A stretch of 64,000 bases of DNA, taken from the NCBI GenBank assembly GCA_020634515.1, contig JACKBL010000004.1, positions 372,001 through 436,000 on the forward strand, in the 5' to 3' direction. The notes below the pieces were generated by a model that worked only from the letters and a program-made list of their open reading frames with translations, searched no databases and was not told the origin of the DNA. This document shows, one piece after another, positions 46,075-55,043 of the stretch (position 1 is the first letter of the stretch; the number at the start of each line of letters is the position of its first letter). Position numbers and translations under genes: made by a program. Source of the stretch: Ardenticatenales bacterium. Lineage in GTDB: Bacteria; Chloroflexota; Anaerolineae; Promineifilales; Promineifilaceae.

Positions 46075-47232
46075 ATGAAGCATTATGCCATCGAATTTGG
46101 ATCAAGTCGTTTTGACTACTATTTGGGCCATCACTGTCTGACCAGTATGGCCGCGCATCTGGCGACTGTCCCTGCTGATCAAACTATCATTATTAGTGAT
46201 AGCGCGTTGAGCGAGTCCTATGGTCAACGTTTGCGAGATGCCTTGAACCAGAAGATGCCGTGCCATTTGATTCCATTCCAGGCCGGCGAAACATACAAAA
46301 CATTGGATTCGCTGGCGGTCTTTGCCGATAACGCCCTGAAACACAACGTGACCCGCCAATCACACATTGTGGCTCTTGGCGGCGGCATCACGGGGAATAT
46401 CGCGGGACTACTGGCGGCGCTGCTATATCGCGGCATTCGGTGGAGTTTTGTGCCCACTTCGCTGATGGCCATTCTCGACGCCGCGCTTTCGCTCAAGCAA
46501 GCCGTCAATTTCGGCAAGGGGAAAAATATCTTGGGCGTTTATTATGCCCCGGAAATGGTGTTGGTGGATACGGAAGTGCTGGCGACGCTGCCTGCGCGAC
46601 AGATTCGTTCTGGCGTATGCGAAGTCATCAAGAACAATTTGATCATTGATGCTTCCGAACTGCCGCGTCTCTTGAGTATTTTGAATGAAGAGAATCAATA
46701 TACGGGAGAGGCGTATCATTATTTGATCGAGCACTCCATCCGCAGCAAGTTGGAAGTGATGCGGCACGATCCGAAGGAGGCCGGGAAGGCCGTCGTATTG
46801 GAATATGGGCATACGATTGGGCACGCGATTGAGTTGGCCGGAGATGGGCGGATCACGCACGGGGACGCGGTGGGGTTGGGTATGTTGTGCGCGGCGGAGA
46901 TCGCCTATGAGATGGGTTTTTTGGATGGGGAAACGGTGGCCTTACATTTGAAGTTGCTGCACGCGGCCGGTGTGCCGATGCAGGTGTTGTTTGAGACGCG
47001 GGTTGCGGATATTGTGGCGCGCGTTGGGTATGACAATAAGCGGGGTTATTTGCCGGCACAACCGGGTCACGTACACATGGTGCTGCTGACGGGATTGGCG
47101 CGGCCATTGTCCTACCAGGGAAAGTATCTTTATCCGGTGCCGCTATCCCTGATCGAACAGGCGATTGAGCGTCGTCTGCGCGGTGCATATTTGCAGCCGG
47201 ACACGGCCATGCCCATCTACCAGGCTAAATGA
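46075..47232 (+). CDS. 2-deoxy-scyllo-inosose synthase-like sugar-phosphate cyclase
   Basis: 385 residues; SD GAGGTGA, ATG 46075. It belongs to the dehydroquinate synthase superfamily: NAD-binding ALGGGITGNIAGLLAALLYRG (~residues 100-120), VPTSLMAILDAALSLKQAVN, GKGKNILGVYYAPEMVLVD, RSGVCEVIKNNLI and the zinc histidines in EYGHTIGHAIE and ITHGDAVGLGM. GGGxTGNxAG and SLKQAVN match 2-deoxy-scyllo-inosose synthases (BtrC/NeoC type). Genuine DHQ synthases have GGGVIGDLAG and GGKTGVN; valiolone synthases have other variants. The expected reaction is cyclisation of glucose 6-phosphate to 2-deoxy-scyllo-inosose, the first step to 2-deoxystreptamine. It opens the operon and overlaps the next gene by 4 bases. 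Confidence 0.82.
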   Translation: MKHYAIEFGSSRFDYYLGHHCLTSMAAHLATVPADQTIIISDSALSESYGQRLRDALNQKMPCHLIPFQAGETYKTLDSLAVFADNALKHNVTRQSHIVALGGGITGNIAGLLAALLYRGIRWSFVPTSLMAILDAALSLKQAVNFGKGKNILGVYYAPEMVLVDTEVLATLPARQIRSGVCEVIKNNLIIDASELPRLLSILNEENQYTGEAYHYLIEHSIRSKLEVMRHDPKEAGKAVVLEYGHTIGHAIELAGDGRITHGDAVGLGMLCAAEIAYEMGFLDGETVALHLKLLHAAGVPMQVLFETRVADIVARVGYDNKRGYLPAQPGHVHMVLLTGLARPLSYQGKYLYPVPLSLIEQAIERRLRGAYLQPDTAMPIYQAK

Positions 47233-48269
47233 TGATTGTTGCCCAGGCTCCTTGCCGTATTGATTTTGCCGGCAGTGTCACGGACGTACAGCCCTTTTGC
47301 GACCATATCGAGGGCGTGGTCGTCAATGCGGCCGTCAACCGTTATGTGCGCTGCACTTATCTGCCGGAGCCGGCTGATGGTTTTGTGGTTCTGGACCAGA
47401 TCAATAATGATATGCTGCAGGTGGCGGGGGTGGATGAAATGCCGGCACACGGCCTTCCCGGACGTCTCAAAGCGTGTCTGCAAACCTTCCCCGCCCTCAG
47501 CGGGGGAACATTCCTCCTGCAATCCGACCTCCGGCATGGTTCCGGGATGGCCTCCTCCAGCGCCCTGCTAACCTGCCTGGTTGCCGCCATCACCGCCGCC
47601 CTACACCAAACCTTATCGCCAGCCGCCACAGCCGAGATAGCCTACCAGATCGAGCGACACAGCCTCGGCCTTCTCTGTGGGCGACAAGACGCCTACGCTT
47701 CCGTCCAGGGCGGCCTCAGCCAGTTCACCTTTTCCCAAGACCGCGTCACGCGCAGGCCCATCTCCCTGCCACCCGCGCTTGCGGGAAACTTCCTGAGCGG
47801 GTTATACGTTGCCTACACCACCGTCCAGCGCAGCAGCGATCACCTGATGCGGAAAATGATCGAGATGTTGGCGGCTCAGGACCCGCTGTTATTGGACGTG
47901 ATGACCGCACACAGCGATCTGGCCCGTCAGGCCGGCCTGGCCCTGGCCGACGGGCATCTTCGTCGCTTTGGACAGTTGCTCAATGAAAGCCAGGCCAACC
48001 AGGAACGTCTACCTATTCCCGTGTCGCCCCCCCAGGCGCGGATGCTGCTGCAATCCGCTCGCGCCGCGGGCGCCTGGGGGGCGCGATTGGGCGGCGTGGG
48101 CGGCGGCGGTTACGCAACGCTGCTGCTGCCTTTGTCGCAACGTCAATCCATAGCCAGACAGCTGCGGGCGCAAGGTTGGGCGCTGGAGCCGATTGCCGTT
48201 GATTGGATGGGCCTCCGTGTCCATGTTGCGCCGTGTACAAACCATGATGCCAAAACAACTCACGGATAG
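47229..48269 (+). CDS. GHMP-family sugar/cyclitol kinase
   Basis: 346 residues, ATGATG start overlapping the upstream stop. GHMP motifs: N-terminal AQAPCRIDFAGSVTDVQPFC, ATP-binding DLRHGSGMASSSALLTCLVAAI (P-x3-GLxSS-like, ~residues 100-121) and C-terminal GAWGARLGGVGGGGYATLLLP. The closest recalled relatives are heptose-7-phosphate-kinase (HddA)-like proteins. In this operon the substrate may be a sugar or an amino-cyclitol. The following gene is a nucleotidyltransferase, so the pair resembles a kinase-plus-activation module. Confidence 0.85.
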   Translation: MMIVAQAPCRIDFAGSVTDVQPFCDHIEGVVVNAAVNRYVRCTYLPEPADGFVVLDQINNDMLQVAGVDEMPAHGLPGRLKACLQTFPALSGGTFLLQSDLRHGSGMASSSALLTCLVAAITAALHQTLSPAATAEIAYQIERHSLGLLCGRQDAYASVQGGLSQFTFSQDRVTRRPISLPPALAGNFLSGLYVAYTTVQRSSDHLMRKMIEMLAAQDPLLLDVMTAHSDLARQAGLALADGHLRRFGQLLNESQANQERLPIPVSPPQARMLLQSARAAGAWGARLGGVGGGGYATLLLPLSQRQSIARQLRAQGWALEPIAVDWMGLRVHVAPCTNHDAKTTHG

Positions 48270-49437
48270 CGAACTACTGGCTCAGGTAATCCCCGTCGGC
48301 GTTATATTGACGGCAGGTCTGGGGCAGCGATTGTATCCGCTCAATCAATGTCGTCCCAAGGCGCTGATGCCGCTGTGCAACCAACGGCTGTTGGATTACC
48401 AGATAGACACGATGCGGGCGCTGGGGGTCAACACCCTTATTCTGCAGATGCGGCCCGGACGGGCCGCGCGGCAAATTCAGGCTCATATTGATCAGCATGA
48501 TGGGCACGCCGCGGCGGATAGCCAACTTCGCTTTGTGTTTTTGCTGGATCAACAGCCAGAATTGTTCGGCATGACGCAGTTGCGGACGATGATTACAACG
48601 CACTTCGCCCTCACCAGTTGTGATCGTCTTTGTCGGTTTCCTCTGGACAAACTGCGGCGGCGCCATTTTGGTAGCGCAGCGCATTGTACATATGCGCTGG
48701 CGAGTGGGCTGGGCGAGCAAGTCGCCGGTTGGTTTTGTGATGAATCGGGGCGGATGACGCGGTATGCGAAGCAGGGTGGGGCGGGGAGTTTGGAACACGC
48801 GGGGTTGCTGTTGGCTTCGCCCCATCATATTGAACAGATGCTGTTCCCCACGGCCGATTACCCTTTTGATTTTGGCGATGATCCTCCCTGGTTTGGGTAT
48901 CCGCCACAATCGGCGATGTTTTGGAGTCATGTGCCGGCATTTCGCGTTAATCCGGCGGCGCGGTGGTTTGCGGCGATGGCGCCGGAGGTGATGGCTGTGG
49001 ATGTGGGGACGCCGGCGCGGTATTTGCAGACGCATTTTCAAATGCTGCGGGAGGATGTGCCGCTGCCGCCGCCGACGGCGGGGTATGCGCAGCGGGAGGC
49101 GCGTGGTTGGGTGCATGAAACGGCCGGCATTAGTGCCACTGCTCGCCTCTATCCTCCCTATATGATTGGGCCAAACACAACCATAGCGGCGGGGGCGGAG
49201 ATTGGCCCGCTGGTCGTGATTGGAAAGGATGGCGTGGTGGGCAGGAATGCCGGCATTCGCCACACCATTCTCTGGGATCACGTCACCGTCAACGACCACA
49301 TAACGCTAGACGGCAGCGTCGTTGCCGACCACGTCACCGTCTCCCAATCCGCCCGCCACGTCCTGCTAAGCCGCCACCGAGACCTGCAAAAAACAGACGA
49401 ACTTCTCCAATCAACCACGAAGGGGCCGGTCTCTTGA
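48244..49437 (+). CDS. Sugar-phosphate nucleotidyltransferase with hexapeptide-repeat tail
   Basis: 397 residues from ATG 48244 (overlaps the kinase by 26 bases; an in-frame start at 48193 would overlap more). The N-terminal VGVILTAGLGQRLYPLNQCRPKALMPL (GxGxRLxP...PK) is the nucleotide-binding signature of NDP-sugar pyrophosphorylases. The C-terminal ~90 residues show left-handed beta-helix hexads (YMIGPNTTIAAGAEIGPLVVIG, then WDHVTVNDHITLDGSVVADHVTVS). It probably links a phosphorylated sugar or cyclitol to NMP. The central catalytic part is shorter and more diverged than in GlmU-type enzymes, so substrate cannot be assigned. Confidence 0.83.
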   Translation: MMPKQLTDSELLAQVIPVGVILTAGLGQRLYPLNQCRPKALMPLCNQRLLDYQIDTMRALGVNTLILQMRPGRAARQIQAHIDQHDGHAAADSQLRFVFLLDQQPELFGMTQLRTMITTHFALTSCDRLCRFPLDKLRRRHFGSAAHCTYALASGLGEQVAGWFCDESGRMTRYAKQGGAGSLEHAGLLLASPHHIEQMLFPTADYPFDFGDDPPWFGYPPQSAMFWSHVPAFRVNPAARWFAAMAPEVMAVDVGTPARYLQTHFQMLREDVPLPPPTAGYAQREARGWVHETAGISATARLYPPYMIGPNTTIAAGAEIGPLVVIGKDGVVGRNAGIRHTILWDHVTVNDHITLDGSVVADHVTVSQSARHVLLSRHRDLQKTDELLQSTTKGPVS

Positions 49438-49489
49438 CCCCTCAGCCAACAGGCTCTATCACGCGCAACATACAACGAGACGGCAAACT

Positions 49490-51187
49490 GTGGATACATT
49501 GAGCAATCTGCTGCAAATGGAAGAAAAATGGCGGAATGAATGGCAGGAAAAGCGCGCATACGAGGCTGCATTTCCTGACGAACGACCTAAACGCTATTTA
49601 TTAGATATGTTTCCTCATCCGTCCGCGGCCGGACTCAGTGTCGCCCACTGCCGCAATTTCGTGGGTACGGATGTGTTTGCGCGCTTCTCGCGGGCGCAAG
49701 GCTATAACGTGCTTTATCCCATGGGTTGGGATGCTTTTGGCATCACCGCGGAAAAAGAGGCGCGGCAGCGCGGAATTCCCCCGGCGGAGGTGATTCGAGA
49801 ACACGCCGCCAAGTATCAGAAACAGATGCAGCGTCTGGGGCTTTCGTACGACTGGTCGCGCAGCCTGAATACCAGCGACCCCGGCTACTATCGTTGGACG
49901 CAGTGGTTTTTTCAGTTGCTGTACCGGCGAGGATTGATCTACGCGGAATCCCATGTGCGCACCTGGTGCGCCCACTGCGCCAAAGTGTTACGCGCCGTCG
50001 AGGTGGATGAAAGGGAGCGCTGCTGCCGTTGTGGTCGGTCCACGAGTCAGATCATTTCGCGGGAGTGGTTTGTGCGTATCACGGCCTACACGGCCAAACT
50101 GGACAGGACATTGGATGCACTCGATTGGCCGGCGGCCATGAAGAAGATGCAGCGCCACTGGTTGTCACAGTTGCGCGATTGGTCCATAAGTCGCCGCCGC
50201 TATTGGGGAACGCCGCTGCCGCTGATTCATTGCCCGACTTGTGGCGTCCAACTGGCGCCAGAACTGCCGGTGCGGTTGCCATCCCTTGCCGGTGGTCCCC
50301 TGCCCACGGATCTGGCACAGGTTCCGGGGTTTTGCGATACGATTTGCCCCCAATGCGGGGAACCCGCGCGCCGGGATGAACATGTGCTTTCGGTGATGTT
50401 TGATTCGGCCTGGCATTTTTTGCGTTTTGCCGTTCCCGACTCGGAACAGTTCCCCTTTGCCGGCGAAGCCGCGGCTTACTGGATGCCGGTGGATTTGTTG
50501 GTGGGCGGGGCGGAACAGACGAATTTTGGGCTGCTCTATGCGCGTTTTGCCGGCATGGTCCTGGCGGAAGCCGGCTACTTGTCCCAAACCGAACCCTTCC
50601 CCCGCTTTGCCCAGCAAGGCGTCGTCCATGGGCACAACCACCAACGAATGACCAAAAGCAAGAACAACGTCGTCAAGATCAAAACCTTAATAGACCGGTA
50701 TGGTGCTGACGCCTGCCGCTGGTATCTGCTATCGCTGGCCGACAACGGCAGCAGCATTGACTGGAAGAACCACGACCCGGCTTTGCGCGGCGCCCACAAA
50801 TGGCTGCGGCGCGTCGTCTACCTGTCTCAACTGTATCCGACCCCGGCGGATGCCGTCGCGCAGTCCCTGACGCTGCCGCCAGATGACATCACGCTTCAGT
50901 TTCTCCCGTTGCTGCATGAAGCAATCACCCAGTTCCACCTTTACCATTACATGGTTGAACTGATGGCCCTTATCAAGGCATTGCGACGCGAAGCCCACGC
51001 CGCCTCGCCCGTACCCTGGCGCTGGGCAGGGACCCTATCCATTTTGCTGAGATTGCTGGCCCCGGTTGCCCCCCATCTCGCCGAAGAATTGTGGCAGCAG
51101 CGTGGTTTTGCCGGCAGCATACACCAACAGCCGTGGCCGGTTCAGGCCCACGCCATCGTAGGAAACCCTCCCCATGCTGGTTTATGA
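49490..51187 (+). CDS. Compact leucyl-tRNA synthetase-like protein without editing domain
   Basis: 565 residues, GTG start at 49490. It follows LeuRS closely: MFPHPSAAGLSVAHCRNFVGTD (~40-60), YPMGWDAFGITAE, LGLSYDWSRSLNTSDPGYYRW, two CxxC zinc knuckles (CAHC...CCRCG and CPTC...CPQCG), LRDWSISRRRYWGTPLP, and RMTKSKNNV (~386-394). Three deviations stand out. The HIGH motif reads S50-V-A-H53. The KMSKS loop reads RMTKS. The CP1 editing domain, normally between MQRxW and LRDWxVSRxRYWG, is absent, with the flanking segments joined directly (~217-240). The C-terminal LeuRS-specific domain is also missing. It sits inside the cyclitol operon and overlaps the ABC gene. It may be a self-resistance synthetase, a supplier of aminoacyl-AMP/aminoacyl-tRNA to biosynthesis, or inactive. 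Confidence 0.88.
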   Translation: MDTLSNLLQMEEKWRNEWQEKRAYEAAFPDERPKRYLLDMFPHPSAAGLSVAHCRNFVGTDVFARFSRAQGYNVLYPMGWDAFGITAEKEARQRGIPPAEVIREHAAKYQKQMQRLGLSYDWSRSLNTSDPGYYRWTQWFFQLLYRRGLIYAESHVRTWCAHCAKVLRAVEVDERERCCRCGRSTSQIISREWFVRITAYTAKLDRTLDALDWPAAMKKMQRHWLSQLRDWSISRRRYWGTPLPLIHCPTCGVQLAPELPVRLPSLAGGPLPTDLAQVPGFCDTICPQCGEPARRDEHVLSVMFDSAWHFLRFAVPDSEQFPFAGEAAAYWMPVDLLVGGAEQTNFGLLYARFAGMVLAEAGYLSQTEPFPRFAQQGVVHGHNHQRMTKSKNNVVKIKTLIDRYGADACRWYLLSLADNGSSIDWKNHDPALRGAHKWLRRVVYLSQLYPTPADAVAQSLTLPPDDITLQFLPLLHEAITQFHLYHYMVELMALIKALRREAHAASPVPWRWAGTLSILLRLLAPVAPHLAEELWQQRGFAGSIHQQPWPVQAHAIVGNPPHAGL

Positions 51188-52079
51188 CATTCAAAACCTC
51201 ACGAAACAGTATCCGGATCAGTCACGTCCGGCCAATGAAAACATAACGCTGCAAATTGAACAGGGCGAGATACTGGGTATTCTGGGAGACAATGGTGCCG
51301 GCAAAACAACACTCGTGCGCCAGATGGTCAACCTGTTGCGTAGCAGCAGCGGCAGCGTGCGGCTTTTTGGTCAGTTGGTGGGGCAGGATGATTTGTTTGT
51401 GCCGGCATACGTCGGCTACATGCCACAAGAAAGCGCCGCCCTCAACCACCTCACCGTCAGCGAAGCCCTTTACTTCACCGCCCACCTGCGCGGGCTTTCC
51501 CGCGCCGCCGCCCGCGCCGAACGGGACCGCCTGCTGGAAACGTGGCAGCTACAGGCGCGGCAGCGCACCGTCTGTGCGCGATTGTCTGGGGGACAGCGCC
51601 GTCTGCTGCGCCTGGCTGTGGCCGTCGCCGGTTCGCCACAAGTCCTCATTCTCGATGAACCGACCAACGACCTCGATCCCCAACGTCGCCGACTGGTATG
51701 GAACACCCTGCGCACCATCAATGAAGAATACCAGACCACGATTGTCTTCATTACCCACGACGCCATCGAAGCGGAAAAAGCCGTCAAGCGCGTGGTCATC
51801 ATGCGCGATGGGCGCGTGGTGGCGAACGGTCGCCCGCGGGATTTGAAGAAACAGATTGACCAGAAGCTGCGTCTGGAGCTTTTCTTGCCACCGGGACGGA
51901 CGCCGGATGGTCTGGCCGGGTTGGAGATGCAGCAGCGGCAGCCCGGTCACTGGTTTTTGCTGCTGGATCGGACGCAGGTGGCGGACACGCTGGACGCCAT
52001 TGATTTTGATCTGGTTGACGATTTTCGCCTCTATTCGGCGACACTGGAGGATTTGTACCTGTATTATGCTAACCAATAA
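51174..52079 (+). CDS. ABC transporter ATP-binding protein
   Basis: 301 residues, ATG overlapping the LeuRS-like stop by 14 bases. Walker A GDNGAGKTTLV (~residues 36-46), Q-loop YMPQES, signature RLSGGQRRLLRLA, Walker B QVLILDEPTNDLDP and the H-loop FITHDAIE are all intact. This DrrA/CcmA-like single-domain ATPase pairs with the permease that begins 14 bases before its stop. Within this operon it most likely exports the product or gives self-protection. Confidence 0.95.
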   Translation: MLVYDIQNLTKQYPDQSRPANENITLQIEQGEILGILGDNGAGKTTLVRQMVNLLRSSSGSVRLFGQLVGQDDLFVPAYVGYMPQESAALNHLTVSEALYFTAHLRGLSRAAARAERDRLLETWQLQARQRTVCARLSGGQRRLLRLAVAVAGSPQVLILDEPTNDLDPQRRRLVWNTLRTINEEYQTTIVFITHDAIEAEKAVKRVVIMRDGRVVANGRPRDLKKQIDQKLRLELFLPPGRTPDGLAGLEMQQRQPGHWFLLLDRTQVADTLDAIDFDLVDDFRLYSATLEDLYLYYANQ

Positions 52080-52827
52080 GACCCGGCTTCCGCTCCTGGC
52101 CCAATTTGCTGATCTGTTTCTTATTGAAATCACCAACTGGCGCTGGTCCTGGCGCAGTCTGGTCGTGCTGGGCACGGTGGCCCCGCTGATGAGCATTTTG
52201 GCGCTCTCCTTGTTCGCCGACAAGTCCAATCCCGAAACGCTGAGCTATATCCTCACGGGCAATATCGTGATGGCGTTGATGTTCGGCATCAAGGACAAAC
52301 TGCAAAGCCATTTCATGTTCATGCGCATACAAGGCTCGCTGGATTATTTTGCCACGCTGCCCGTGAACAAGATGCTGCTGGTGGCTGCCGCCACGGCTGC
52401 TTTTCTTTGCCTGGGCCTGCCTTCCGTGGTGGTGACGTTATTCTTTGGCGCGTGGTTATTGCGTATTCCCCTGTCCATCAGTCCGTGGGTGCTGCCGGTG
52501 GCTGTTGCCGCGGCGATTTCTTTGTCGGGCGTGGGTGCATTGGTGGGGATTTGGGCGCGCACCCCGGAGGATGCCGGTTCTATCAGCACGTTGTTGACTT
52601 TTTTAATGTTGGGTATCGGCCCGGTGCTGATTCCGCCGGAAGGGCTGCCGCCACTGCTGGTGATTTTGGGGCGTTTTAGTCCTGCTACGTATGCTTCGTC
52701 TGCTTTGCGCCAGGTTCTGTTGGGACCGCTGACGCCGCGGCTCTGGGTAGATGTGGCGGCTTTGCTCGGTTTCAGTCTGATTACTTTTGTGATGGTCAAT
52801 CGGCAGTTGGCCTGGCGGAGAGAGTGA
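52066..52827 (+). CDS. ABC-2 type transporter permease
   Basis: 253 residues from ATG 52066. About six hydrophobic segments are visible, for example SLVVLGTVAPLMSILALSLF, MLLVAAATAAFLCLGLPSVVVTLFF, WVLPVAVAAAISLSGVGALVGIW and LWVDVAALLGFSLITFVMV. Placement and overlap with the ATPase gene define a two-gene exporter of the ABC-2/DrrB type used for drugs and polysaccharides. Confidence 0.9.
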   Translation: MLTNKTRLPLLAQFADLFLIEITNWRWSWRSLVVLGTVAPLMSILALSLFADKSNPETLSYILTGNIVMALMFGIKDKLQSHFMFMRIQGSLDYFATLPVNKMLLVAAATAAFLCLGLPSVVVTLFFGAWLLRIPLSISPWVLPVAVAAAISLSGVGALVGIWARTPEDAGSISTLLTFLMLGIGPVLIPPEGLPPLLVILGRFSPATYASSALRQVLLGPLTPRLWVDVAALLGFSLITFVMVNRQLAWRRE

Positions 52828-52841
52828 GAGAGGGGTGTGTG

Positions 52842-53726
52842 ATGATTGACGCGGAAACGGGTGCGCGGGCGGAGCGGTTCTTGCTGCCGCTGCGCGTGGC
52901 GCGCGAGGTGGTGGGGGAGCGGATGACGATTTTTGGCAGCAGCAAGTTGACGGAGGGCTGTCTGCAATCTAATCGGTATATATTGGACTTTTTGCCGTTT
53001 GACGAGAATGCCGGCATTCAACACCACTGCCACACTCTTTGCGGACGGCTGGGAGCCGGTGAGCGCGTCGTCGCCCAGGTGCAAACGCTACTCAATGAAT
53101 TGGGCGGCGTGCGCTTCCTGGGCGTCGCCGAAGAAGACAACCGCATTGTCTACAAGGTGTATTTGGGGATGAAAGCCGCGCCGGCCCCGCCATCGCTGCG
53201 CGCCGTGACAGGTCAGGTTGCATTGGGCGCGGCCATCGGTTGGGTTGCGGAAACGGACCATCTGGCGGTGAAGAGGTATGCCGGCATTCCCGTGATCAGC
53301 CAGGAATCGCTCCTGCCCCTGGTGCGCGAGGCGTTGTTTCCCCCGGAAAATGCCGGCATATACCGGGATCAACGGGATGCTCTCTGGCGCGCTTGCCGCC
53401 ACATCCTGGCCAACACGCGCGATCCCCTGGCCCTGTTCCTTGTCAAATCAACCACCACCAGTCGTCAATCCGTGGACATCAAGCTGGCGCAATTCTCGAT
53501 TAACGCCGTCGCCCACCATTTGCGCGATATGGCCGTGGCCCTTCACCTCCCCCCCGCCCCATTCGCCGACTGGCTGGCAAAACAGGGAGAAAACCAGTTG
53601 AGCCGGCTGGCCGTAGGTAGTGATGCGCAAGGCCGCCCTTTTATTACCACCTATTCATGGGGAATGGAAAACCCCGCCATCAACTATGCCAGGATGGGTT
53701 CATTCTTGGAGAATGAACCAATCTAA
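52842..53726 (+). CDS. Unrecognised protein of the cyclitol operon
   Basis: 294 residues from ATG 52842. I recognise no family. It is soluble, with no signal peptide, and appears alpha/beta with strands rich in K-x-Y pairs (RIVYKVYLGMK, HLAVKRYAG, SVDIKLAQFSIN, FITTYSWGMEN). These repeated antiparallel strands loosely recall PT-barrel prenyltransferases, but this is only a visual impression. Three in-frame TGCCGGCA sites (53009, 53279, 53351) each encode an N/Y-A-G-I string. The last residues (GSFLENEPI) are encoded by a dispersed palindromic hairpin, so the native C-terminus may have been replaced. It lies between exporter and aminotransferase genes, so a tailoring or transfer step is plausible. 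Confidence 0.6.
   Translation: MIDAETGARAERFLLPLRVAREVVGERMTIFGSSKLTEGCLQSNRYILDFLPFDENAGIQHHCHTLCGRLGAGERVVAQVQTLLNELGGVRFLGVAEEDNRIVYKVYLGMKAAPAPPSLRAVTGQVALGAAIGWVAETDHLAVKRYAGIPVISQESLLPLVREALFPPENAGIYRDQRDALWRACRHILANTRDPLALFLVKSTTTSRQSVDIKLAQFSINAVAHHLRDMAVALHLPPAPFADWLAKQGENQLSRLAVGSDAQGRPFITTYSWGMENPAINYARMGSFLENEPI
53693..53724. repeat. Palindromic hairpin that encodes the end of the upstream gene
   Basis: gggttcattc / gaatgaacc arms plus aatct; homologous to the hairpins at 4613 and 21380. Here the element lies inside the coding frame and supplies the last codons and the stop (TAA at 53724-53726) of the unrecognised protein. Confidence 0.8.
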
Positions 53727-53754
53727 AAAGGATACGCGGAGGAATGTTAGCGCC

Positions 53755-54903
53755 ATGAAAGACAAGGCCCTGGTGGCTTTTTCCGACACAATTATTACTT
53801 CAGCATTGGATCGCATTCGAGATGTTTTAGAGTCGGGCTGGATTGCTGCCGGCAAAAACGCGCGCGAATATGAGGCGCACCTGGCGCGGCTGGCGCATCG
53901 CCGTCACGCTGTCGCTACCAGTTCAGCCACGGCTGCTTATGAAGTCGGCATGCGCGCCCTGGGACTGCGCGATGGGCAAATGGTCTTTGCCGCGAACAGC
54001 TTTGTCGGCATGCCCTTGCTGTGCGCGCGGTTCGATCTGGAGCCTGTTTTTTGTGACGTGACGGTGGAAGCGGGCATGGCCCCGACGTGGGAGCAAGTCG
54101 CTGCTGTTCTCACGGAACGCACTGTTGCTGTCTGCCTGACCCAGCTAGGTGGTTTTGTGGCCCGTGACGCGCCTCGCATTGAGCAGGAATGCCGGCAACG
54201 GGGCATCATCCTCATCGAAGACTGCACCCATGCGCTAGGGGCCAGCTACCAACAGCGTTATGCCGGCAGTTTTGGCGACTTCTCTTTTGCCAGCACGCAG
54301 GCCACCAAAGTCTTTAGCACGGGCGAGGGAGGTGGTTTGCTGACCGACCGCGAAGACGTGGTCCAACGCGCCCGCGAACTGATGACCTTTGGCAGCCGCG
54401 AGCGCGTTTCCGGCGGCCCAATCGCCTATGAAGAGGGATACGCCTGGCGCGCCTCGGAACTGGCCGCCGCCCTCGGCGCGGCAGTCTTTGCCGAAGCGGA
54501 CGACATCCTGGCGCGGCGCCGCCAGTTGGCGCATACCTACGACCGCCTGTGGGAACAGGCTAACCTGGATCAATTTGGACTGCGCCGCGCCCCCGTCCCC
54601 GATGGATGTGATCCCGTTTGGCTCCGCTACGTTTTTCTGCTCCCCTCCGATTTGCCGCGCCAGCCGCTCAAAGACGCGCTCTTTGCGCGCGGATTCCGGT
54701 TGGACGGAGAACTGTGGTCGCTGCCCGTGCCGCGCCACCCCGTCTGGCAGGGCTGTTATGAACATCTGGCATTTCCCGGAGCTACCTATTTTACAAACCA
54801 CCACGCCTGCCTGCCTCTGGGGCTGCGCCTGGAAACGACGGACCAGGAGGCGCTCATGGAGGCTCTATACGACATCTTGCGCCATAGGGCGTGGACTGCA
54901 TAG
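53755..54903 (+). CDS. DegT/DnrJ/EryC1-family PLP aminotransferase
   Basis: 382 residues from ATG 53755 (GGAGGA at 53738-53743; the in-frame start at 53620 runs back through the hairpin). Fold-type I sugar/cyclitol aminotransferase: ATSSATAAYEVGMRALGLRDG, then a long LxxGGFVARDAPRIE segment, IILIEDCTHALGASY (Asp binding the PLP nitrogen), and FASTQATKVFSTGEGGGL with PLP-binding Lys185. In 2-deoxystreptamine pathways one enzyme of this family (BtrS/NeoB/StsC-like) performs the amination of 2-deoxy-scyllo-inosose and often the second amination too. That role is inferred from family and operon. Confidence 0.9.
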   Translation: MKDKALVAFSDTIITSALDRIRDVLESGWIAAGKNAREYEAHLARLAHRRHAVATSSATAAYEVGMRALGLRDGQMVFAANSFVGMPLLCARFDLEPVFCDVTVEAGMAPTWEQVAAVLTERTVAVCLTQLGGFVARDAPRIEQECRQRGIILIEDCTHALGASYQQRYAGSFGDFSFASTQATKVFSTGEGGGLLTDREDVVQRARELMTFGSRERVSGGPIAYEEGYAWRASELAAALGAAVFAEADDILARRRQLAHTYDRLWEQANLDQFGLRRAPVPDGCDPVWLRYVFLLPSDLPRQPLKDALFARGFRLDGELWSLPVPRHPVWQGCYEHLAFPGATYFTNHHACLPLGLRLETTDQEALMEALYDILRHRAWTA

Positions 54904-55043
54904 GAACGGAGATTTTTATTTCATCGTCAGTCCTCAGTAGCCGCCCCAAACAACTTCACGTTTTCATCAGATGGCTACTGACAAGCTATCCATGATAGCC
55001 GCTGTCCGCACAATTCCGCTAACTTAATTGCGGACAGCCACTT

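Noticed and set aside
46075..47232. Ordinary 3-dehydroquinate synthase (aroB)
   Set aside because: GGGITGN and SLKQAVN replace the DHQS strings GGGVIGD and GGKTGVN, and the operon holds no other shikimate gene.
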